The notes: generated by a model from the letters alone, not told the origin. DNA of 64,000 nt from Bin87 sp965204685 (GCA_965204685.1 OZ242004.1:3224001-3288000); one strand, 5' to 3'. Counted from the stretch's first letter, positions 53,047-62,426 are shown. Numbers and translations are program-made.

Positions 53047-53835
53047 TTACTTGAGCTGCCAATTCGGGCGGCGCTTTTCAGCGAAGGCTCGCGGGCCCTC
53101 TTTGCTGTCCTGGGTGGTAAGGATGTAGTCGTATGCCACGTAGGTCTTGGCGCTGATTTCGGCGATGGACATGTCCAGGCTGCTGTAGGCAAGATCCTTG
53201 ATGGTGCGGACCGCCAGCGGAGCGTTCTGGGCGATGCTTTCCGCCATCTTGATGGCCTCCGGCACCAGTTCGTCGGGAGGGACAACCTTGTTCAGGAAGC
53301 CCATTTCCCTGACCCGCTCGGCGGGCAACAGGTCAGCCGTCATCACCAGTTCCAGCACGTTGGAGATGCCGATCATCTTGGTGAGTTCCACCGCGAAGGG
53401 CGGCATCAGGCTCCACTTGGTCTCCGTGATGCCGAGGCGTGCGTTGTCGGCAGCGAGGCGGACGTCGCACATCTGGGCGATTGACCAACCGCCGGCCGCC
53501 GCCGCGCCGTTCACCGCAGCGACGAGAGGCTTAACCGGTCGCTCCCACATGTGGGGTTTGTTGGGGGACATGCTGTTTTCGGCCCGCGCCTGAACGCCCT
53601 CGGCGTTGTCGGCGGCACGTTCTTTCAGGTCGCGGCCGGCGCAGAAGTTCCGACCGGCGCCGGTGATCACGGCCACCCAGGCCTCATCGTCCTCATTGTC
53701 GAAGTGATCGATGACATCCCGGAGTTCCCGCCGGAGTTGTCGGTTGATGGCGTTGGAAGACTCAGGCCGGTTGAGCGTGATGATCGCCACGTGGCTGTCG
53801 GTCCCGGTCTTTTCGTAGAGCACGGTTTCAGGCAT
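53047..53835 (-). CDS. enoyl-CoA hydratase/isomerase family protein
   Basis: The 262-aa crotonase-fold protein has AVITGAGRNFCAGRDLKE, the oxyanion-hole region AAVNGAAAAGGWSIA and DVRLAADNARLGITETKWSLMPPF. It acts on a CoA thioester, probably hydrating a 2-enoyl-CoA. AAGGAG lies 11 bp before the ATG. Its place next to the hydrolase and the acyl-CoA genes of this window suggests fatty or branched acid breakdown. Confidence 0.9.
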   Translation of the reverse strand: MPETVLYEKTGTDSHVAIITLNRPESSNAINRQLRRELRDVIDHFDNEDDEAWVAVITGAGRNFCAGRDLKERAADNAEGVQARAENSMSPNKPHMWERPVKPLVAAVNGAAAAGGWSIAQMCDVRLAADNARLGITETKWSLMPPFAVELTKMIGISNVLELVMTADLLPAERVREMGFLNKVVPPDELVPEAIKMAESIAQNAPLAVRTIKDLAYSSLDMSIAEISAKTYVAYDYILTTQDSKEGPRAFAEKRRPNWQLK

Positions 53836-53881
53836 AACAACGAGGTCTCCTTGGTTTCGGGATCTTGGGGTTGGAGCGGTG

Positions 53882-54220
53882 TCAGGCGTAGTGGCCCAGG
53901 AACTGACCGCCGATGACGTGAAGGTGTCCGTGGGGTTGGCTCTGCAAACCGTCGTAGCCGAAGTTGGACAGGATGCGAAAGCCGTTGGGGCAGTACATGC
54001 AGCCGAGAGTTGCGGCTACATCGCCAAGGCGCGACATGATCCCGTTGCTCCACATTTCCAGCTGCGACATGTGCTGGCGAGGCATCACCAGCAGCATGAC
54101 TGGCACCCAGGTCAGCCGGTTAACGATGGCGATCAGGTCATTGTCCAAATATCGAATCCGCGCCGGCTCGCGTCCGGCGACGATTTCGCAGAATACGCAG
54201 TTGGTGGATTCAGAACTCAT
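53882..54220 (-). CDS. HIT family nucleotide-binding protein
   Basis: The 112-aa protein has the HIT triad His97, His99, His101 (PHGHLHVIGG) and an N-terminal CVFC zinc pair (Cys8, Cys11). HIT hydrolases act on dinucleoside polyphosphates or AMP-lysine-type bonds. It is slightly short and ends at GGQFLGHYA. It lies 46 bp after the hydratase gene and is divergent from the MogA-like gene. Confidence 0.88.
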   Translation of the reverse strand: MSSESTNCVFCEIVAGREPARIRYLDNDLIAIVNRLTWVPVMLLVMPRQHMSQLEMWSNGIMSRLGDVAATLGCMYCPNGFRILSNFGYDGLQSQPHGHLHVIGGQFLGHYA

Positions 54221-54441
54221 TCGTGTGTCGACGCATCCCGTAGCAAAGTACCGAACGGCAGCCGGGCGGATTGTTCGCCGTCCAGTCCACCGTAAACCCG
54301 GTGCAATATGCTCGATAACTATACGTACTGCCTGTTTGCAGTGTCAACGACACTTGCCGGCGCCGATGCCGGAACTTCCCGGGCGGTGTGTTATCATTGT
54401 GCCCATCACACCCTGCTTCTTTGATTCTAAGCGTCCACGAT

Positions 54442-54933
54442 ATGTACCGTCTGGCAATCCTAACCATCAGCAGTTCCGGCGCTCGAGGCGAGCGCGAAGA
54501 CACGGGTGGACAAGCCATTCGCGACAAACTGCCCCCTCCTGACTACGAGGAAGTCCGCTACGAGATTGTCGCGGACGACGCCGATACGATAACTACCCGG
54601 CTCAGCGAATGGGCCGACTCCGGCGAAGTAGACCTGATTGTCAGCACCGGCGGAACCGGCATGGGACGGCGTGACGTCACTCCCGAGGCCGCCCGCCGCG
54701 CCATGGACCGCGAGGTCCCGGGCATGGCCGAAACCATGCGGGCGCAGACCCTCAAGTTCACGCCCATGGCAATGATCAGTAGGTCGGTGGTGGGCATTCG
54801 TAGACACACGCTGATCATCACGCTTCCCGGGAGCCCTCGGGGGGTGGGGGAATGCCTCGACGTCGTCCTGCCCGTTTTACCCCACGCCATCGAGTTGCTG
54901 CAGCGCGAGTCAGTTCAGGAACATCCGCGCTGA
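54442..54933 (+). CDS. molybdopterin adenylyltransferase, MogA/MoaB family
   Basis: The 163-aa protein shows the TISSSGARGEREDTGG start, the STGGTGMGRRDVTPEA motif that binds molybdopterin and TLIITLPGSPRGVGECL. It activates molybdopterin with ATP before molybdenum insertion, needed for the formate dehydrogenase at 46378. The start at 54442 is preferred to the open frame at 54388. The next gene begins 50 bp downstream. Confidence 0.9.
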   Translation: MYRLAILTISSSGARGEREDTGGQAIRDKLPPPDYEEVRYEIVADDADTITTRLSEWADSGEVDLIVSTGGTGMGRRDVTPEAARRAMDREVPGMAETMRAQTLKFTPMAMISRSVVGIRRHTLIITLPGSPRGVGECLDVVLPVLPHAIELLQRESVQEHPR

Positions 54934-54983
54934 ACCCGGATCATCCGTCGGCAAAGAGTTCATCAACCGGAGACCAGGACCAA

Positions 54984-55337
54984 ATGACCACAGACGCCAA
55001 CACCAACGAAGCCGCCCCCGTTTACTGGCCCCGGGTAAAAGAGCTTTTGGACACTATCATGGACCGCTGGATCGAGCGGCATGGTCGGCAGCCCTACCCG
55101 GGCATTCACGAATACTGGTGGGAAACTCCCGAGGAGTTAGCCGCATCGGTGCTCAACGGCTACCCTTCGATTGAGCCTGGGGTACCCGGGGCCGACACGC
55201 ACTTGGTTCGTTCGCTCCGGTTGGGTTGTGGCACCTTCGGCCGGATGCCCCTGCGCGGCCCATTCCTGTCACGCGCGGAAGCCGCGGAAATCGCCACGTG
55301 GATTGACGCAGGTATGCCGAAGGGACCGGAAGACTAG
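54984..55337 (+). CDS. protein of unknown function with cytochrome-c-like C-terminal pattern
   Basis: The 117-aa protein has VYWPRVKELLDTIMDRWI at the start. Its end, FGRMPLRGPFLSRAEAAEIATWIDAGMP, resembles the C-terminal half of small cytochrome c domains, but no CxxCH heme-binding motif is present; the only cysteine is in LGCGTFG. There is no signal peptide. It may be a heme-free relative of those domains. Co-transcription with the MogA-like gene is possible. Confidence 0.65.
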   Translation: MTTDANTNEAAPVYWPRVKELLDTIMDRWIERHGRQPYPGIHEYWWETPEELAASVLNGYPSIEPGVPGADTHLVRSLRLGCGTFGRMPLRGPFLSRAEAAEIATWIDAGMPKGPED

Positions 55338-55398
55338 AGCGTTGGAGCGTCAACTCAGCGGTGCCATTGGGCCATCCCTGGGTCGCAAGCAATAAACT

Positions 55399-55422
55399 AG
55401 GGGCGGATGATTATCCGCCCCT
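55399..55422. terminator. hairpin between convergent genes
   Basis: AGGGGCGGAT and its complement enclose GATT, a 10-bp stem. It resembles the palindrome at 16751-16776 in sequence. Tails on both sides are only mildly T-rich. Confidence 0.65.
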
Positions 55423-55447
55423 ACTCTTTGGAAGCAGCGCCCTGCCG

Positions 55448-56452
55448 TTACAGCAGTACCGGTTCCTTTTCCTTCTGGTAGACCTGGATCCGGCCACGGG
55501 TGTGGTCGAGAATCGCGATCTGGCCGGAAGGAGTGACGCGCACCGCGCACGGGTTGGATAGCGCCTTCTCGAAGGAGCCACCGTCGTGGGTGATGGCCAT
55601 GGTCCGTTGGCGGATCATGTCCGGGTTGGAATTGAGCTTGCTCTTGCCCCACTCCGAGATCTGGTGATCACCCTTCAGCTGGGCGCGGAAGCGTCCATCG
55701 GGGGCCAGGATCTGCACGCGGTCGTTCTCGCGGTCACAGACGTAGATATCGCCGTCGGCGTCCACGTGAACGGCATTGGGCCGCTTGAACTGGCCGGGGC
55801 CGTCGCCGCTGGTACCAAAGCTGGCTTGCCAGTCCCCACCCTCGGTGAACACCTGGATACGGTCGTTCCGCCAGTCGGCCACGTAGACCAGGCCGTCGTT
55901 CCCCAGGGCAATGCCCCAGGGCATGTTGAGCTGGCCGTTGCCGGTGCCGAATTCGCCGAACTGGCTCTTGAATGCGCCATCGAGGCCATAGCTCTGGACG
56001 CGATGGTTCTTGCTGTCCACGAGCCACATGGTGTCGCCGGAGATGGCGATGCCGGAAGGTCCGTCGAACTGGCCGGGGCCGCTGCCCTGCTCGCCCCAAT
56101 GGCTCAAGTAGTCGCCGTCCTCAGTGTAGACAGTGATGCGATTCAGGTATTCGTCGGCAACGTACAGCTTGTTGTCGCCGTCGAGGGCGCATGACGTGGG
56201 CCAATACATATCGCCCGGTGCCTCACCGAACTGGCTGAACTCGCCCACGTAGTCCTCGCCCAGCGTGGCGATGGTGACGTGCACGCCGTCCGGCCGGTTC
56301 TCGTAGGAGCGGTTGAGCACAAAGACCTTGCCTTCGTCGTCGATAGCCATGTCCACCGGATTTCGGAACCCGGTGCCGTTGAACTCATTGCGGCCCACGG
56401 AATGGCTATAGGGGAAAGCAATGTCCACAAGGCCAAAGAGATGGGTACTCAT
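55448..56452 (-). CDS. NHL-repeat (six-bladed beta-propeller) protein
   Basis: The 334-aa protein is built of NHL-like repeats of 45-50 residues (GQFDGPSGIAISGDTMW, GQLNMPWGIALGNDGLVYVADW, GQFKRPNAVHVDADGDIYVCD). It has no signal peptide. The start at 56452 follows GAGGG. Propellers of this kind bind proteins or small ligands or act as lyases. It is the third gene of the minus run DUF1800-DUF1501-NHL. Confidence 0.85.
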   Translation of the reverse strand: MSTHLFGLVDIAFPYSHSVGRNEFNGTGFRNPVDMAIDDEGKVFVLNRSYENRPDGVHVTIATLGEDYVGEFSQFGEAPGDMYWPTSCALDGDNKLYVADEYLNRITVYTEDGDYLSHWGEQGSGPGQFDGPSGIAISGDTMWLVDSKNHRVQSYGLDGAFKSQFGEFGTGNGQLNMPWGIALGNDGLVYVADWRNDRIQVFTEGGDWQASFGTSGDGPGQFKRPNAVHVDADGDIYVCDRENDRVQILAPDGRFRAQLKGDHQISEWGKSKLNSNPDMIRQRTMAITHDGGSFEKALSNPCAVRVTPSGQIAILDHTRGRIQVYQKEKEPVLL

Positions 56453-56548
56453 AGACTTCCCTCTTTTTTGGTCGTCATTGGTCAGGATAAGGCGGAGGGT
56501 TTGCCGTACCGCGACGGTCCTCCGCCTCATTGGTTCGGAACCGTTGGC

Positions 56549-57688
56549 CTACAGGAAGGGGACCTTCTCGAAGACGCCGCGGTTGATGGGGTTGGAGTCG
56601 AGACCCATCCAGTCTTCCAGGATGGTGGCGTAGACCTGCCGGAAGTCCATGTTGGATCGCAGGTTGCCACCCTCTTCCTGGTCGGCCGGAGCCAGGGACG
56701 GGTACACGCCGTAGATGCCGCCCTTGACCTTTTCGCCGACGGCGAAGGCCACGGAACCAGCACCGTGGTCGGTGCCGGAGCCATTGTCGCCGATGCGGCG
56801 GCCGAACTCGGAGAACATGAACGTGATGACGTTGTCGCTGGCGTCGTGCTCCCGGAGGTCGGTAATGAAAGTGTCAACGTTGGCGGACACGTCGGTCCAC
56901 AGGCCGCTGTGCAGCTGGGCCTGGTTGGCGTGGGTGTCGAAGCCGTTGTAAGGGCTGGTGGTGAAGAGCACCCGGGTGCCCAGGTCAGCCAGGTGGGTCT
57001 GGGCGATGTTCTTCATGTACTGGCCGACGGTGCTGCTGGAGTACTCCACGTTGGAGGTGTACTTCGGCGGCGCAGTGGCAAGGATGTCGGCGCCGATGCG
57101 GGCGTAGGTGCCCGTGGAGCGCAGATAGTCGCTGACGAAGCCCTGGCCTACGGTGGGGGCGTAGATCTTGCTGAACAGGTCCAACGCCTCGGCGCGCTGG
57201 TCATCACCCTCAATGCCGGTGAGCAGACCGTAGGTTTCCAGGTTGCCGACGGAGGCGACCGGCACGCCTTCCTTGGCGAGCGCGCGAGGCAGGCCGCGGC
57301 CGAAGTTCACGCCGGTGATGCCCTGACCTTCGTTGTTCGGGTCCAGCTCGTGGATGACCTGGCCGAGCCAGCCTTCGGTCCCGATGGTGTCGGGCTCGCA
57401 GGTGTGCCAGATGTCCATGCTGCGGAAGTGGCTGTAGGAGGGGTTGGCGTAGCCGATGCCGAGGAAGATGGCGAGCTTGCCCTCGTCCCAATACTTCTTC
57501 AGAGGAAGCATGGTGGGGTGCATGCCGATCTCGCCATTCAGGTCGATGACCTGCTCTGCGCCCACGCCCAGGTTGGGCCGAAAGTCACGGTAGTGGCCGT
57601 CGTTGTAAGGAATGACGGTGTTCAGGCCGTCGTTCCCGCCGGACAGCGAGAGCACCACCAGAACGTTGTCTTTGTTGGTAGAGACCAT
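56549..57688 (-). CDS. DUF1501 family protein
   Basis: The 379-aa protein has the LVVLSLSGGNDGLNTVIPY start and the sulfatase/phosphatase-like VITFMFSEFGRRIGDNGSGTDHGAGS motif of DUF1501. In other bacteria it pairs with DUF1800, as here. Most relatives carry a Tat signal peptide for export; this one has none, so it may stay in the cytoplasm or be co-exported with its partner. GGAGG lies 8 bp upstream. Activity unknown. Confidence 0.87.
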   Translation of the reverse strand: MVSTNKDNVLVVLSLSGGNDGLNTVIPYNDGHYRDFRPNLGVGAEQVIDLNGEIGMHPTMLPLKKYWDEGKLAIFLGIGYANPSYSHFRSMDIWHTCEPDTIGTEGWLGQVIHELDPNNEGQGITGVNFGRGLPRALAKEGVPVASVGNLETYGLLTGIEGDDQRAEALDLFSKIYAPTVGQGFVSDYLRSTGTYARIGADILATAPPKYTSNVEYSSSTVGQYMKNIAQTHLADLGTRVLFTTSPYNGFDTHANQAQLHSGLWTDVSANVDTFITDLREHDASDNVITFMFSEFGRRIGDNGSGTDHGAGSVAFAVGEKVKGGIYGVYPSLAPADQEEGGNLRSNMDFRQVYATILEDWMGLDSNPINRGVFEKVPFL

Positions 57689-57792
57689 TTGATAGTCCTC
57701 CGTTTTGGGTATCTGGTCGTAGCGTTGGGGTTGGCCGGTCCGTCGCTGATTGCCTGATGCGCCGAGCCGGCCGACAACGGGATGATCGCCAA

Positions 57793-59217
57793 TTACTCGA
57801 ACTGGAACTCCGAGGTGGAGGCGATGATCTGGAACATCTCGCCGGATCGGCGGGCGAATTCAGCGCGCTCAGCGTCACTGCCGTGGGTGAGGCTGCCACC
57901 ACGGCCGGCGTGGGCGATGAGCTGGTCGCGGGTGTCCTCGGTGAGGTTCAGGCAGCCAACCAGGTCGGCGCAGGTGTCGACGAACTGTTCGGGGCTGAGG
58001 GTGTCGCCCTGGGCCATCAGCTTGGAGATCATGCTCTGGACGCCGGGGAGCTCCGTGCGGCCCAGGTAGTCGGCGGCGAAGTTGATGCGCTCGACCAGGG
58101 TGCCGGAGTCAATCCATTCGTGGCCGGTGTGCCAACCCTCGACGGTGGGCGGGTTCATCAGGTCCATGCCCATGTACTTGGGCTCCTGGCTAAGCTCGAA
58201 CATGCCGGGCTTGATCTCGTCGCGGTGATCGCCGACCATCCGCAGGGTGCCGGCGACCATCTCGGCCGGGTTCTTGACCTTGGCATAACGAGCGTTCTTG
58301 AAGGAGTCGGAGTTGAACAGCGTGCGCAGCATCGCGGTGATGTTGTAGCCGCTGTCGAAGTACGCCTGCTCCAGCTCGGCCAGCAGGCTTTCGTCCTTCG
58401 GCGGGGTCTGCCGCCAGCTGGGTACGGGAACCTCGTCGGCGACGAAGTAATTGTACATGTGGCGGGAGATGAAGCGGGCGGTGGCCTTCTCCCCGGCAAT
58501 GATGTCCAGGATGTCGTCACCGTTCCAGTTGCCGGTGTGACCAAGGAACGTCTTCTCATCGTCGTCATGGTCGGCCGGGTCGAACCGGAATTCCCAGGGG
58601 CTGCGGCCGTAGGGGAACGGCGGGTACGGCGGGGCGATGTTCCACCCGGTGAACGCGCGGGCCGTGGCCTTGACGTCGTCTTCCGAGTAGTTGAACTCTT
58701 CGTTCATGCCGACGCCCATGGAGAACAGCTCGAGCAGCTCGCGGCCGTAGTTCTCGTTGATCGCCGTCTTGTGGCTCTCGCAGTTGTCCAGATAATAGAC
58801 CATGGCGGGGCTGGTGGACAGTTCCATCAGCAGTTCCCGGAAATTGCCCATGCCCTGGTCCCGGAACATCTGGACCATCCGGCCCATCTCTTCGCCGGAG
58901 TCGATCTTGGAGTGGCCAGCGCAGAAGATCATGTGCCAGAAGAGGGCCATCTTCTCCTTGAGCTGGTACTCGGTGTTGACCATGCGATACACCCAGTTCT
59001 GGATGTTGATCTCGATGGCGCCCGGGTGATTGTAGGTGGGATGGTAACGGAGCATGATGTCGTCTTCGACGCCCGAGGTGTCACCCGGGTTCAGCAGCTC
59101 CTCCACCACGGTGTCATAACCCTTCGCAGCGGCGGCTTCGATCTCGTCGCGGCTGGCGCTGAAGCCGGCCCGGCGAAGAAGGTGCGCCATCAGTGCGATG
59201 TCGTTGCTTCCTGCCAT
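57793..59217 (-). CDS. DUF1800 family protein
   Basis: The 474-aa protein matches DUF1800: ALMAHLLRRAGFSASRDEIE at the start, MALFWHMIFCAGHSKID, NYGRELLELFSMGVG and FTGWNI in the middle. It is the first gene of the three-gene unit with DUF1501 and the NHL protein, with AAAGGAGG just upstream and a promoter at 59361-59389. No signal peptide is evident. The biochemical role is unknown. Confidence 0.87.
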   Translation of the reverse strand: MAGSNDIALMAHLLRRAGFSASRDEIEAAAAKGYDTVVEELLNPGDTSGVEDDIMLRYHPTYNHPGAIEINIQNWVYRMVNTEYQLKEKMALFWHMIFCAGHSKIDSGEEMGRMVQMFRDQGMGNFRELLMELSTSPAMVYYLDNCESHKTAINENYGRELLELFSMGVGMNEEFNYSEDDVKATARAFTGWNIAPPYPPFPYGRSPWEFRFDPADHDDDEKTFLGHTGNWNGDDILDIIAGEKATARFISRHMYNYFVADEVPVPSWRQTPPKDESLLAELEQAYFDSGYNITAMLRTLFNSDSFKNARYAKVKNPAEMVAGTLRMVGDHRDEIKPGMFELSQEPKYMGMDLMNPPTVEGWHTGHEWIDSGTLVERINFAADYLGRTELPGVQSMISKLMAQGDTLSPEQFVDTCADLVGCLNLTEDTRDQLIAHAGRGGSLTHGSDAERAEFARRSGEMFQIIASTSEFQFE

Positions 59218-59360
59218 TGGTTCCTCCTTTCTGTGTACCTTGGGAACGGGTCCCGATTGGCCGATTCTTTGTGTTGCAAATATACCGCAATAACCGTCAT
59301 CCTAGCAATCGGATATCGCCGGCAGCAGCCGTCCAACTGCGGAACGATTATCAGATTAGA

Positions 59361-59389
59361 ATCGTATCGCCGGAAGGGTGGGATGTCAA
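59361..59389 (-). promoter_or_regulatory. promoter of the DUF1800-DUF1501-NHL unit
   Basis: On the minus strand, a perfect TTGACA (59389-59384) is 17 bp from TACGAT (59366-59361). The transcript would have a leader of about 135 nt before the DUF1800 start codon. Confidence 0.6.
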
Positions 59390-59480
59390 TAAGTTGACGC
59401 TTGTGCACCAAGCTGGTCCATACCGGAAATCCGCCCCTCCAGGCTTGGTAAGCCGAACGTAGGGACGACCCGGCACCGGG

Positions 59481-60230
59481 TTAGCCAAGGCGAAAACGCT
59501 TGAACACCTCCGCGTATTCCACGCCGATCCGGGGGCCGTCCCGGCGGCGCCATTCCCGTAGATATTGATCGGCGGCAGCGTGGTCGACCTGGCTGCGATG
59601 CGCGCGCAGCGCGTCCACGGCGGTCTCGATATGATCGGTAACGTCCACGAAGTGGTCCGGGTGCGTTCGACCCATCACCCACACCTCTCGGACCTTGTGC
59701 GGCTCCAACCCTTCATCGGTCAGAAGTTCGGGGAATGTCAGGGGGTCGCGCGCCGAAGGATAAACCGCTCCCATGGCCGCGTCGCCGGAGGCGAAGTGGT
59801 CCGGGTGATCGATGTAGCCGTCCCCGTCCAGGTTGCGCACCGGATTCATGCAGACCAGCACGTCGGGTCGGTGCCGGCGAATCTCCCGGGTGATGGCTTT
59901 TCGCAATTCCAGGTTGGACTGCAGGTAGGCGTCGGGGAAGCCCAGAAACACCACGTCCGCCAGACCGAGAACGCGGCCAGCCTCTTCCTGCTCGGCGCGC
60001 CGGGACTCGATGACCTCATCAGGTGCAATAGATCGGTCCGAGGTCCCCTTGCTGCCGTCGGTACAGATCACGTACACCACATGCTTGCCCTCGGCACACC
60101 AGCGGGCCACGGTTCCTGCACAGCCCCATTCGGCGTCGTCCGCGTGGGCTACCACCACCATGGCTCGGCTGAAGTCTTCGCTATCCCTGTTGGTCAAAAT
60201 CGCACCACCTGCAGTGTCCTCGAAGTACAC
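59481..60230 (-). CDS. PIG-L family deacetylase
   Basis: The 249-aa protein carries the zinc motif AHADDAEWGC near residue 28 and the later His of YIDHPDHFASGDA. The family removes N-acetyl groups from sugars (for example in mycothiol or bacillithiol synthesis and glycolipids). The start is GTG, 20 bp after the MFS gene, so they may be co-transcribed. The substrate is unknown. Confidence 0.88.
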   Translation of the reverse strand: MYFEDTAGGAILTNRDSEDFSRAMVVVAHADDAEWGCAGTVARWCAEGKHVVYVICTDGSKGTSDRSIAPDEVIESRRAEQEEAGRVLGLADVVFLGFPDAYLQSNLELRKAITREIRRHRPDVLVCMNPVRNLDGDGYIDHPDHFASGDAAMGAVYPSARDPLTFPELLTDEGLEPHKVREVWVMGRTHPDHFVDVTDHIETAVDALRAHRSQVDHAAADQYLREWRRRDGPRIGVEYAEVFKRFRLG

Positions 60231-60250
60231 GGGCCCCAGAGAGGCGCCGG

Positions 60251-61549
60251 CTAAGCGGGTGACACCGCCTGCCCGGTTGCGCCCTGATCTCGAGTTCGGG
60301 TCATGATGTGAAGGGTGAAACCCAACCCGGCGCCAACCAGAGCCGCCCCTGACGCCATCGCGAACGACCAGCGGAGCGTGCCCGTTGCGTCAGCGATCGG
60401 GCCCGATATGGCGGGAGAAATTGTACCCCCAATTCCCGCGCCCATGCCCATCAATCCGAACGCGGCCGGCGCCATGAAAACCGGCACGAAGTCACCGGCC
60501 GCCGCTGCGCAGATCGTGTAAGTCGAACGCAACGCGAACCCTGCCAGCACCGACGCAATGATGAAGAAGAGCAACTCCGGCGCCAACCAGAACAGACCAT
60601 GGCAGGCTACCTCGATCAGAAACGTCGCGCTGAAGGCCAGACCGCGCCCGATGCGATCCGACAATGCCCCCGATCCGATCCCGCTGCCGATGCTCAGGAT
60701 GCCGATGAGCATAAACAGCGCTCCCACCACCGCCACGTCGATACCCTGCTCGACCTCCAGATACGCGCCGTAGCTGGTCGTGAGGATGCCGTGAACGAAT
60801 CCGGAACAGAAGGCCATACCGGTGATCAGCCATACGTAGGGATTGGTGTAGACCTGGACCGGCCAACTCGCGGGTCCTCGTCCCGCCGGGGCCCGCCTCG
60901 GGGTCACTTCGTTCGTTGCGTCGGGCGAAGACGGAGATGTGGCGGGCGGCGCCTCACGAATGAAGCTGACGCACGCCAGTCCGATCAGCACGCTGCTCGC
61001 GGCCAGCGCGTACCAAGTGTATCTCCAGGCCTCGTCGCCGAACATGCCGGTCAACGGCGGGACAATGACGCCTGTAAAAATTATCGCCAGGCTGCCGCCG
61101 GACGCGGCAATACCGGCAGCGACTCCGCGATCAGTCGCCCGGAACCAGGGGGCCAGCATCCCCATCATAGGCGTTAACGCCGCGCCTGACGACACGCCCA
61201 CGGCAATCATGGCGGCCAGGGCTATCCAATAGCTGGGCGACCAGCCCAGCAGGGCCATGGCAACCGCCTGCACGAAAATGCTGGAGACGACCATCCAGCG
61301 TCCGCCGTAACGCGACGCCGCGGCTCCGGACAACAACCCCGACACCACGCGAGAGACCGAAAGCGCTACCACCAGCACGAAGACCGTGGTGTAGGACAAC
61401 TCAAAGCTGCTCTTCATCCCCGGGATGGTGAGCGCCTGAACGTACAGGGAAAAGCTGGTGATCAGGTTGACCGCCAGCGACACGGCCAGTATCACTGCCG
61501 CATAGGTGCGCGCCCATTGGGGAATCAGGGCGGCGGTACTGAAGGCCAT
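60251..61549 (-). CDS. MFS transporter
   Basis: The 432-aa protein has 12 hydrophobic segments in two halves, with the loop SGLLSGAAASRYGGRWM between helices 2 and 3 (the MFS motif A region) and a basic, Pro/Ser-rich central loop (TSPSSPDATNEVTPRR). It resembles the oxalate/formate antiporter (OFA) or monocarboxylate branch of MFS. It is adjacent to a PIG-L deacetylase. The substrate is uncertain. Confidence 0.87.
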   Translation of the reverse strand: MAFSTAALIPQWARTYAAVILAVSLAVNLITSFSLYVQALTIPGMKSSFELSYTTVFVLVVALSVSRVVSGLLSGAAASRYGGRWMVVSSIFVQAVAMALLGWSPSYWIALAAMIAVGVSSGAALTPMMGMLAPWFRATDRGVAAGIAASGGSLAIIFTGVIVPPLTGMFGDEAWRYTWYALAASSVLIGLACVSFIREAPPATSPSSPDATNEVTPRRAPAGRGPASWPVQVYTNPYVWLITGMAFCSGFVHGILTTSYGAYLEVEQGIDVAVVGALFMLIGILSIGSGIGSGALSDRIGRGLAFSATFLIEVACHGLFWLAPELLFFIIASVLAGFALRSTYTICAAAAGDFVPVFMAPAAFGLMGMGAGIGGTISPAISGPIADATGTLRWSFAMASGAALVGAGLGFTLHIMTRTRDQGATGQAVSPA

Positions 61550-61695
61550 GAGGGCTGAAACGAGGAACGGCGACGGCGGGGAAAGACGGGGAGCCAGGCG
61601 CGGGCATCATATCACACCGCCGGCGCCTGACATCCGCCGCCGTCCTGAAAGTACCTGATACAATATCGGGGCGCCACAGCCATGAGGTGCCGACC

Positions 61696-62388
61696 GTGAC
61701 CACCGCCCCGCCGCAGACCCATACTCAGCCACCGGATGAAGCCGCCTATGGCGCGGCCACGTCCGAGCCCGAGGTCGGCTGCTTCTACATCCCCCTGGCC
61801 GAATTCGGCCAGTCCTTGGACAGCCCCGACTTGGACGAATGGCTCGAAGCATTTGTGGCACGCAACAAGCATTTCAGCGCCGGTCTCTTTGAGATTACCG
61901 CAAATGGAGAATTGAAAATCATGCCTCCTACGGGCATCCCCGGATACTGGTTTGAAACTGAATTAGTCACAGACCTGGGTATTTTTACGCGCGCCCACGG
62001 CGGCAGAGCCGGCGGTCCCACCGGGCGTTTTCGGATGCCCGACGGCTCACGGCCCGGCCCTGATGCGGTCTGGTTTTCCGACGAACGCTGGAATGCCGCT
62101 ACCGAGGAGGAGCGTCGCCCACCCTTCGTTTCCATCGCCCCCGACTTTATCTGTGAAATCGTTTCGCCTTCCAATCGGGGGCCGGAACTGGTGAGTGAGG
62201 TGCAACTGTTTATCGCCAACGGCACGCGGCTGGCCTGGGTAATCAATCCCGAACGCCGCCTCGTGAGCATTTACCGCCCCGGCCGGGACCCCGAAACTCT
62301 GGTTGACCCGGAAACCCTGGACGGAGAAGACTTGCTGCCGGGTTTCGTGTTTGAGGTCCGAGCGCGCATTTTTGATAACGCGGGCTGA
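61696..62388 (+). CDS. Uma2 family endonuclease-fold protein
   Basis: The 230-aa protein has the Uma2 core: RPGPDAVWF and PDFICEIVSPSN carry the acidic residues, followed by VQLFIANGTRLAWVINPE. An N-terminal extension rich in Pro and Thr precedes the core. GTG 61696 is chosen because GAGG lies 8 bp upstream; GTG 61687 is in frame too. It is distantly related to the Uma2 protein at 51513. Confidence 0.85.
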   Translation: MTTAPPQTHTQPPDEAAYGAATSEPEVGCFYIPLAEFGQSLDSPDLDEWLEAFVARNKHFSAGLFEITANGELKIMPPTGIPGYWFETELVTDLGIFTRAHGGRAGGPTGRFRMPDGSRPGPDAVWFSDERWNAATEEERRPPFVSIAPDFICEIVSPSNRGPELVSEVQLFIANGTRLAWVINPERRLVSIYRPGRDPETLVDPETLDGEDLLPGFVFEVRARIFDNAG

Positions 62389-62426
62389 ACCGCCCGGCTC
62401 GGCCGGATTCAAGCTGACGGTGGACA

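Noticed and set aside
56279..59397. Long plus-strand open frames of about 490 and 546 codons
   Set aside because: They are antisense shadows of the DUF1501, DUF1800 and NHL genes; their translations are low-complexity, Val/Gly/His-rich and lack motifs or ribosome sites.
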